A program made the translations under genes and the position numbers. Below the pieces are notes generated by a model. That model worked only from the letters and a program-made list of their open reading frames with translations. It ran no database searches and was not told the origin of the DNA. A DNA stretch of 43,470 nt from a virus, in IMG/VR virus record IMGVR_UViG_3300035180_000278, positions 1-43,470 of that record; one strand, written 5' to 3'. This document shows positions 38,867 through 43,470 of the stretch, in pieces (position 1 is the first letter of the stretch; the number at the start of each line of letters is the position of its first letter).

Positions 38867-40242
38867 TTGACTTCACCCCCCGCGCATATCAGCACAACAT
38901 CATCGATCACCAGGTTGATGTAGCGCGCTGCGGTATATGGGCCGGTATGGGTATGGGTAAAACGTGCGCAACACTCACCGCGCTAACACACCTGGACCTG
39001 GTCGAGCAGACCTATCCGGTGTTGGTCATCGCACCCTTGCGCGTAGCAAGATCCACATGGCCAGACGAAGCGCGTAAGTGGTCGCACCTTCATGCCATGC
39101 GTGTCTCGGCAATCATCGGAACCGTGGATGAGCGACGCGCTGCACTTCGCACCAAGGCTGAGGTCTACACAATCAATTATGAAAACTTACCCTGGCTATT
39201 TGAAGAGTGCGGCAAGAAGTGGCCCTTCAAAGTAGTGGTGTCGGACGAGAGCACAAAGCTGAAAGGTTTCCGCTTGCGTCAGGGATCTGTGCGCGCCAAG
39301 GCATTGGCCAAAGTTGCGCACGCCACGCCGCGTTTTACAGAGCTAACGGGTACGCCTAGCCCTAATGGACTGCAAGACCTATGGGGTCAGCTTTGGTTTC
39401 TGGATCGCGGGGCCAGATTAGGCACCAGCTATCAGTCGTATATCGACCGGTACTTCCAGACCATTCAGGTCGGCGCTGATCGTCATGCCGTGCAGATCAA
39501 ACCACTACCCTATGCACAAGTGCAGATCGAGGACAAGCTGCGCGATATATGTATCAGCCTGGATGCACGCGACTACTTTGATATTGATGAGCCTATTGTC
39601 AACACGATTCGTGTCGAGCTACCGGCTAAAGCCAGGCAGCAGTACAAGGAAATGGAGAAGGAAATGTTTCTGGCGCTTGAGTGTGGATCTGAGGTCGAAG
39701 CGCTCAATGCTGCAAGCAAGACAGTGAAGTGCTTACAGTTGGCCAATGGTGCCATCTATACCGATGAAAAATGTATTAACTACACGGAGATCCATGATGC
39801 AAAACTTCAGGCCCTTGAATCAATTATCGAAGAAGCTGCAGGTATGCCGGTACTGGTTGCCTACCATTTCAAGTCTGACCTGGGAAGGTTGCAGAAGTGT
39901 TTCCCTCAAGGCAGGCCACTAGACGCTGACCCCGAAACGATCCGAGCATGGAACCGGGGCGACATACCTGTTCTATTTGCGCACCCAGCCTCAGCCGGTC
40001 ATGGATTAAACCTACAGGATGGCGGCAACATCATTGCCTTCTTCGGGCACTGGTGGAACCTTGAAGAGTACCAACAGATCATCGAGCGTATTGGCCCCAC
40101 CCGTCAGATCCAGGCTGGCCACAACAGACCGGTGTTCATCCACCACATTGTTGCAGCCGACACGGTTGACGAGATTGTGATGGCCAGACGCGACAGCAAA
40201 AGAGAAGTGCAGGACTTACTTATGGAGGCAATGAAGCGATGA
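38863..40242 (+). CDS. SF2 (SNF2-type) DNA helicase
   Basis: The 459-residue enzyme begins with a Q-motif-like FTPRAYQHNIIDH, Walker A GMGMGKT (Lys33), motif Ia VLVIAPLRVARSTW, motif II VVSDESTKLKGF (a DEAH variant), motif III ELTGTPSPNG, and C-terminal motifs V-VI (AHPASAGHGLNLQDGG, then IERIGPTRQ). This is the usual phage SNF2-like helicase paired with VRR-NUC. It should translocate on duplex or branched DNA using ATP. ATGA overlaps at both ends. Confidence 0.93.
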   Translation: MIDFTPRAYQHNIIDHQVDVARCGIWAGMGMGKTCATLTALTHLDLVEQTYPVLVIAPLRVARSTWPDEARKWSHLHAMRVSAIIGTVDERRAALRTKAEVYTINYENLPWLFEECGKKWPFKVVVSDESTKLKGFRLRQGSVRAKALAKVAHATPRFTELTGTPSPNGLQDLWGQLWFLDRGARLGTSYQSYIDRYFQTIQVGADRHAVQIKPLPYAQVQIEDKLRDICISLDARDYFDIDEPIVNTIRVELPAKARQQYKEMEKEMFLALECGSEVEALNAASKTVKCLQLANGAIYTDEKCINYTEIHDAKLQALESIIEEAAGMPVLVAYHFKSDLGRLQKCFPQGRPLDADPETIRAWNRGDIPVLFAHPASAGHGLNLQDGGNIIAFFGHWWNLEEYQQIIERIGPTRQIQAGHNRPVFIHHIVAADTVDEIVMARRDSKREVQDLLMEAMKR

Positions 40243-41021
40243 GTGTACAGACACCTGAAGAAAAACGTGAACAAAACCGGTTGTCTGCAGCCAAACGGAG
40301 AGCCGCTAACCCTGAAAAAATACGTGAACAAAACCAGTTGTCTGCAGCCAAACGGAGAGCCGCTAACCCTGAAAAAGTAAAGGAACAAAAACGGTTGAGC
40401 TACGCCAAACGGAGAGCCGCTAACCCTGAAAAAGTAAAGGAACAAAACCGGTTGAGCAACGCCAAACGGACAGCAGCTAACCCTGAAAAAGTAAAGGAAC
40501 AAACCCGGTTGTCTGCAGCCAAACAGAGAGCAGCTAACCCTGAAAAAGTAAAGGAACAAAACCGGTTGTCTGCAGCCAAACAGAAAGCAGCTAACCCTGA
40601 AAAAGTAAATGAAAAATTACGAGTAAGTGGAGCCAAACGGAGAGCAGCAAAACTACAACGTACACCCGCGTGGTGCAACCATGAACTGATTAAACTTATT
40701 TATGCACATGCAACTCATATCGAAGAACTGGGTATTAAATGCCACGTCGATCACATTGTGCCGTTGCAGGGTAAAAAAGTATGTGGCCTGCACGTACACA
40801 ATAACTTGAGCGTGGTGACGGATTTAGAGAATTTAAAGAAAAACAACAGACACGGCAGTGATGCGCATGACGAACCGTGCGAGTTGGACATGCCAGGATT
40901 TATTGAATTTATGAAAAGGAAAACACTATGCTTGAAAAGAGCGACGGCAGCACAGCCAAGTATTACGAACTACCAGCCAATGCCACACAACTACAACACC
41001 TCATCAGCCATCGCAATATGA
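40239..41021 (+). CDS. HNH endonuclease with N-terminal 19-residue repeats
   Basis: The 260-residue product has seven tandem units of the form RLSAAKRRAANPEKVKEQN (residues 14-140), strongly basic, then an HNH nuclease core: CHVDHIVPLQGKKVCGLHVH with NLSVVTDLENLKKNN (His-Asp-His ... Asn). The repeats are nearly identical at DNA level (57-bp units). The last 31 codons overlap the next gene and are probably extra. HNH proteins act in phage packaging or as homing enzymes; which applies is not shown. ATGA couples it to the helicase. Confidence 0.85.
   Translation: MSVQTPEEKREQNRLSAAKRRAANPEKIREQNQLSAAKRRAANPEKVKEQKRLSYAKRRAANPEKVKEQNRLSNAKRTAANPEKVKEQTRLSAAKQRAANPEKVKEQNRLSAAKQKAANPEKVNEKLRVSGAKRRAAKLQRTPAWCNHELIKLIYAHATHIEELGIKCHVDHIVPLQGKKVCGLHVHNNLSVVTDLENLKKNNRHGSDAHDEPCELDMPGFIEFMKRKTLCLKRATAAQPSITNYQPMPHNYNTSSAIAI
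40278..40653 (+). repeat. 57-bp tandem repeats within the HNH gene
   Basis: Six near-identical 57-bp units and a decayed seventh run head to tail, each containing GCTAACCCTGAAAAA. Most differences are single bases. Length changes by unit loss or gain keep the frame, since 57 is a multiple of three. Confidence 0.9.
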
Positions 41022-41194
41022 ATGCACAAGTCGGTGAGATCTTCCGGGCGTGCTATCGCTATGGCCGAGTTGCACACAGTGACCAGATGCGCGATATGAA
41101 AAAGATAATGTTTTACGCTCAGGCTGAGATTGATAGATTGAAATTGAACACGGCTGAGATTGATAAACTTTTGGAAGGATTGCCAAATGACTGA
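40928..41194 (+). CDS. Conserved small phage protein (unassigned)
   Basis: A protein of 88 residues that starts MLEKSDGSTAKYYELPANAT and includes LQHLISHRNMNAQVGEIFRACYRYGRVAHSDQMRDMKKIMFYAQAEIDRL. This is a familiar phage pattern (YYELP..A..LQDLI..R.MN...GEIFKA.YR.G......  RD..KI..Y...EI.RL). I know of no proven function. It has SD AAAAGGAAA and overlaps the end of the HNH gene by 94 bases. Confidence 0.8.
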   Translation: MLEKSDGSTAKYYELPANATQLQHLISHRNMNAQVGEIFRACYRYGRVAHSDQMRDMKKIMFYAQAEIDRLKLNTAEIDKLLEGLPND

Positions 41195-41393
41195 ACTAAT
41201 GAAACAAACTGAAGCTGCACGATTAATATCAGACCACATGCGCTATTCACATCGGCATGTATATGATAGGTTCTTCCACTTGCCGACTTTCCCCACCCCG
41301 GTGTTGCTCCCATCGATCACTGGCAAGAAGCCGACAAAGCGCTGGAATAAAGAGGACGTGCTGGATTGGATCAGAGTACAGACGGGTGTGTGA
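41187..41393 (+). CDS. Excisionase-like (AlpA/MerR-type HTH) protein
   Basis: The ATG at 41187 gives 68 residues overlapping the previous gene by 8 bases. The sequence KQTEAARLISDHMRYSHRHVYDR ... LPSITGKKPTKRWNKEDVLDWI has the winged-helix pattern of AlpA/Xis proteins (HTH, wing, W...DV..WI). It is the last gene of the early block next to attP and integrase, so excision helper is the likely role. It would be made with the lytic genes, as expected. Confidence 0.75.
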   Translation: MTELMKQTEAARLISDHMRYSHRHVYDRFFHLPTFPTPVLLPSITGKKPTKRWNKEDVLDWIRVQTGV

Positions 41394-41621
41394 TTATTCA
41401 ACACACCTATACGCAGCCCCACAATGCCCTGACTCGCCATTGGCAACCGCATGTCTGTTGTATTTCTGGCAGTGTTCCTCGGCCAATGTCAGCGCCCCGT
41501 CTAAGTACGACCAACCGTCGCGTATTCCACACTGTACAACGACAGCCCTAGGTGTAGCCTCAGTTACAACCATGGGTGATGCACAACCTGTAAGCAATAT
41601 CAGCGATATAAGTAATCTCAT
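41394..41621 (-). CDS. Small lipoprotein (probable lysogenic-conversion moron)
   Basis: The ATG at 41619-41621 has GAGGTG six bases upstream and gives 75 residues; a GTG three codons earlier is less well placed. MRLLISLILLTGCAS is a lipoprotein signal with lipobox LTGC (Cys13). The mature part has four cysteines (VVQCGIRDG, EEHCQKY, GHCGAAYRCVE). It opposes the surrounding genes, sits between excisionase and attP, and has its own promoter with perfect TTGACA, the usual form of a moron. A role in superinfection exclusion or host surface change is inferred. Confidence 0.75.
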   Translation of the reverse strand: MRLLISLILLTGCASPMVVTEATPRAVVVQCGIRDGWSYLDGALTLAEEHCQKYNRHAVANGESGHCGAAYRCVE

Positions 41622-41657
41622 TTTTAACACCTCATCACACGTTAATCACACATACAG

Positions 41658-41685
41658 TATGTAACTCATTGATTATACTTGTCAA
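41658..41685 (-). promoter_or_regulatory. Promoter of the lipoprotein gene
   Basis: On the minus strand TTGACA (41680-41685) is followed after 16 bases by TACATA (41658-41663), or after 18 by CATACT. It ends two bases from the tRNA-like core of attP. Confidence 0.6.
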
Positions 41686-41686
41686 G

Positions 41687-41707
41687 CGAGTCCTCTTCCG
41701 GGCACCA
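41687..41707 (+). other. Candidate attP core: tRNA 3'-end fragment
   Basis: CGAGTCCTCTTCCGGGCACCA fits positions 56-76 of a tRNA: C56, A58, pyrimidine 60, C61, a T-stem half, the acceptor strand TCCGGGC, A73 and CCA. No other part of a tRNA is present. The 5' acceptor strand would be GCCCGGA, as in many bacterial tRNA-Phe and tRNA-Leu genes. It lies 143 bases before the integrase start. Confidence 0.7.
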
Positions 41708-41721
41708 CTTAAACATGATAG

Positions 41722-41756
41722 AAGCCCCGTAAACATTGAGTTTCGGGGCTTTTTTC
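41722..41756 (+). terminator. Terminator between attP and integrase
   Basis: AAGCCCCG and CGGGGCTT form an 8-bp stem with a 14-base loop, followed by a T-run on the plus strand. It would insulate the integrase gene from early transcripts; it may also replace the host tRNA terminator after integration. Confidence 0.85.
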
Positions 41757-41849
41757 TTGTCCAGAATCACTCACTATCACACGCCTATTTACACACGTTC
41801 CCACATTAGTACACAATGTATCACTCATATTTCACACACCAAATCACAC

Positions 41850-42818
41850 ATGGCCAGCATCAAAAATATCGACGGCAAGTATCGTGTATTCATTTTCAAA
41901 ATGGGTGTCCGAAAGTCTAAAGTGTTCGACGTGAAAGCCAAGGCGGTTGCCTGGGCTACTCAAACCGAGGCCGACATTCTAGCAGGTAAAACCGGTGCTG
42001 TACCAGACAAGACTTTTGGCGACCTGCTTGACGAATATGCCAGTCGGGTATCACCCACAAAGCGGGGGGAGCGGTGGGAAAAGGTGCGTATCAACCTGGT
42101 AAAGCGCGACCCTATAGCTGCGGTAAAGTTGTCACAACTCGCCGCACCAGACTTTGCAAACTGGCGCGACAGGCGGCTTTTAAGCGTATCAGCGGCCAGC
42201 GTCAGGCGTGAGTGGAACTTACTGAGCAGTGCAATAAATATTGCAGTTAAAGAGTGGCACTGGCTTCCCATTAACTCAATGAAGGATGTTAAGCGGCCAG
42301 CCGCGCCAGATTCGCGGGATAGACTAATAAGTGAGGATGAACTTGTAAGGCTTGCTTACGTGTTCGGGGATGATGTTACAACGGCCACCGGGAGAGTGTG
42401 GCAGGCTTTCCAGTTTGCAATTGAAACAGGCATGAGAGCCGGGGAAATTGTGGGTCTGACTTGGGACCGGGTATTTTTAGACAAATGCTACTGTTCAACC
42501 TTTGGCAAAACTCAGGCTGCCCGGCGCGATGTTGCGCTATCCCAAAGAGCGATAGAGATTATCCGGGGAATAGGCACCGAGGCCGGGCTTGTATTTAATC
42601 TGAACTCAGCGCAAATTGATTCGTTATTCAGGAAGGCAAAGAGCAAGGCGGGAATTGAAGATTTGCATTTTCACGACTCGCGCCATGAAGCCATCACACG
42701 ACTGGCTAAAAAATTAGATGTTTTGGATTTAGCCCGTATGGTCGGGCATCGTGATTTAAGGATGTTGTCGATTTACTATAATGCCACGGCTGAATCAATG
42801 GCTAACAAACTCAATTAG
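41850..42818 (+). CDS. int: Tyrosine integrase
   Basis: The ATG at 41850 gives 322 residues starting MASIKNIDGKYRVFIFKMGV, a compact arm-binding domain; longer reading frames start inside the terminator. A core-binding domain follows (TFGDLLDEYASRV onward). The catalytic set is complete: Arg196 in TGMRAGEIVGL, a lysine in GKTQAARR, HDSR (His275, Arg278), His300 in GHRD and Tyr309 in SIYY. It should recombine the tRNA-like core at attP with a host tRNA gene. No SD is evident. It is the evidence that the phage is temperate. Its end overlaps the spanin gene tail to tail by 24 bases. Confidence 0.95.
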   Translation: MASIKNIDGKYRVFIFKMGVRKSKVFDVKAKAVAWATQTEADILAGKTGAVPDKTFGDLLDEYASRVSPTKRGERWEKVRINLVKRDPIAAVKLSQLAAPDFANWRDRRLLSVSAASVRREWNLLSSAINIAVKEWHWLPINSMKDVKRPAAPDSRDRLISEDELVRLAYVFGDDVTTATGRVWQAFQFAIETGMRAGEIVGLTWDRVFLDKCYCSTFGKTQAARRDVALSQRAIEIIRGIGTEAGLVFNLNSAQIDSLFRKAKSKAGIEDLHFHDSRHEAITRLAKKLDVLDLARMVGHRDLRMLSIYYNATAESMANKLN

Positions 42819-43253
42819 TGCCTTACATTGCAGTGTGGTTTCTAGTGAGTCTGCGTAGAAAGAACTTTCGCAAGCTCCCTCTCTAGTGGCAAGGGCTGTA
42901 ACAGTGATGCTGGTATCTTCTGCTTTTCTGGGCAAACTACCGGCGCTACTTCCTGCCACTCGCACACCTGCTTCCCGTGACACAGCTCCAGACTTTTGCA
43001 ACCCGTTAAGGATATGACTAAGCCTGCTAATATCAGCAGCGTAATCGGCAGCCCCTCGATCATACTTAGCTTTTTGTTCTGCTTCAATTCTGGCTTTGTC
43101 AATCTTAGCTTTTGATAATTGGTCATTGATAGAATCCTTGTAGGTTTTGTACTCTGTTTCAACGGAATGCAACTGCCATCCAAATATGCCTGTAATTGTC
43201 AGCAAACAGATAATAATTGTAGCGCAAGAGTAAGCCTGAATTTGAGCTATCAT
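42795..43253 (-). CDS. Rz-like inner-membrane spanin
   Basis: A protein of 152 residues with an N-terminal signal-anchor (SCATIIICLLTITGIFGW, about residues 9-26) and a long periplasmic helix (KDSINDQLSKAKIDKARIEA, EQKAKYDRGAADYAADISRL). This is the i-spanin layout, and an Rz1-like lipoprotein lies within it in another frame. The ATG overlaps the holin stop (ATGA at 43250-43253). The pair should fuse inner and outer membranes at the end of lysis. Confidence 0.9.
   Translation of the reverse strand: MIAQIQAYSCATIIICLLTITGIFGWQLHSVETEYKTYKDSINDQLSKAKIDKARIEAEQKAKYDRGAADYAADISRLSHILNGLQKSGAVSREAGVRVAGSSAGSLPRKAEDTSITVTALATREGACESSFYADSLETTLQCKALIEFVSH
42842..43063 (-). CDS. Rz1-like outer-membrane spanin lipoprotein nested in Rz
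   Basis: Read in another frame inside the Rz-like gene. From the ATG at 43061-43063 it has 73 residues: MIEGLPITLLILAGLVISLT then GC, a lipoprotein signal with lipobox SLTGC. The mature part has cysteines and many prolines (APVVCPEKQKIPASLLQPLP), as in Rz1 proteins. The first residues are not basic in this version; a TTG at 43085-43087 would add MKQNKKLS and give a better signal, and an ATG at 43124-43126 is a third option. The start is undecided. Confidence 0.8.
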   Translation of the reverse strand: MIEGLPITLLILAGLVISLTGCKSLELCHGKQVCEWQEVAPVVCPEKQKIPASLLQPLPLERELAKVLSTQTH

Positions 43254-43470
43254 TCCTTTGCCTCCGCTTGGGGCTTTTTTCCATCTTTCCTACCAAATAC
43301 ACGGTCAGTTACGAAAGCAGCAAGTACCAACCCTATGACACTCTCAGTAATTGTGTTTCCTATTGTTTGGTAAATAAGAATAAACATTGCCACTAGCCAT
43401 GTTCCATTGATTCTCATCTTGCTAGAACCCAAAGGAAGGAACATATCTAAAAGACTATGCTCATTCTTTG
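43250..43470 (-). CDS. Holin-like membrane protein, C-terminal part (continues at window start)
   Basis: This is the 3' part of the 114-residue membrane protein whose start is at 214-216. Codons upstream of 43378 repeat those at 1-92 because the window overlaps itself. The part here includes the hydrophobic segments (TWLVAMFILIYQTI and SVIGLVLAAFV) and the charged C-terminus. Read alone, an ATG at 43442-43444 gives an artificial 64-residue protein. The TGA overlaps the Rz-like ATG. Confidence 0.75.
   Translation of the reverse strand, partial: KNEHSLLDMFLPLGSSKMRINGTWLVAMFILIYQTIGNTITESVIGLVLAAFVTDRVFGRKDGKKPQAEAKE
43379..43470. repeat. Terminal direct repeat, right copy (circular join)
   Basis: Identical to bases 1-92 through all 92 positions. 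Removing one copy leaves a 43,378-bp circle with an intact lysis cassette across the join. Confidence 0.95.

Larger units (their letters stand above)
41634..41849 (+). repeat. ATCACAC direct repeats flanking attP, candidate integrase arm sites
   Basis: ATCACAC occurs at 41634, 41645, 41776 and 41843, and ATCACTC at 41766 and 41820, on both sides of the tRNA-like core. This is the expected layout for integrase or excisionase arm-type sites. Apart from these, the attP core, a promoter and a terminator, nothing else is seen in 41622-41849. Confidence 0.55.

Noticed and set aside
40278-40653. Repeats as CRISPR or minisatellite junk
   Set aside because: The 57-bp units are contiguous, in frame, and code a consistent basic peptide joined to an HNH domain.
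41687-41707. A complete tRNA gene
   Set aside because: Only the 3' part of a tRNA (about positions 56-76) is present; upstream bases do not supply the T-loop start, anticodon arm or acceptor 5' strand.

Overview
This window is one complete temperate phage genome on a circular map. Its first 92 bases (1-92) reappear exactly as its last 92 (43379-43470), and one holin-like gene reads in frame across that join, so the unit genome is about 43,378 bp. The host is most likely a Gram-negative proteobacterium: there is an Rz/Rz1-type spanin pair, a host-type lipoprotein, and Shine-Dalgarno-led genes. The capsid genes (major capsid, Bbp16-like cement, Bbp19-like protein) and the T7-like adaptor, nozzle and ejection proteins point to a short-tailed podovirus with a head module like Bordetella phage BPP-1. 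No host name can be read from the sequence.

The minus strand carries one late block from about 27.7 kb down through the join to 42.8 kb: a small HTH protein, small and large terminase, three small virion-type proteins, portal, capsid staple, several structural proteins, a tandem-repeat protein, Bbp19-like protein, scaffold, major capsid, cement, adaptor, nozzle, three internal/ejection proteins (the last one 2525 residues long with two GGDEF-like domains and a metallopeptidase-like motif), tail fibre, and lysis genes (membrane proteins, lysozyme, holin, spanins). Genes are packed, with ATGA or TAATG stop/start overlaps. Five copies of a 17-base element, each followed 12 bases later by a TAnnnT hexamer, sit at module borders and look like a phage-specific late promoter family.

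The control region is at 30.1-31.7 kb. A Cro-like gene (minus) and an HTH gene with a nuclease-like C-terminus (plus, probable repressor) diverge from a large inverted repeat. The repressor is followed by a membrane protein and a terminator; then a second operator-flanked promoter begins the plus-strand early block. Leftward of the Cro-like gene is a primase/VirE-type helicase, followed by an iteron-rich, AT-rich segment that is a candidate replication origin.

The plus-strand early block (31.7-41.4 kb) has DUF2800-like nuclease, DUF2815-like ssDNA-binding protein, a family B DNA polymerase, a TraR/DksA-like zinc finger protein, an accessory patch (secreted peptide, DUF1566-like protein, DNA methyltransferase, a broken ORF, several small proteins), VRR-NUC nuclease, SF2 helicase, a repeat-bearing HNH protein and an excisionase-like protein. 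The integration module follows: a minus-strand lipoprotein moron, a candidate attP containing a tRNA 3' end, a terminator, and a tyrosine integrase.
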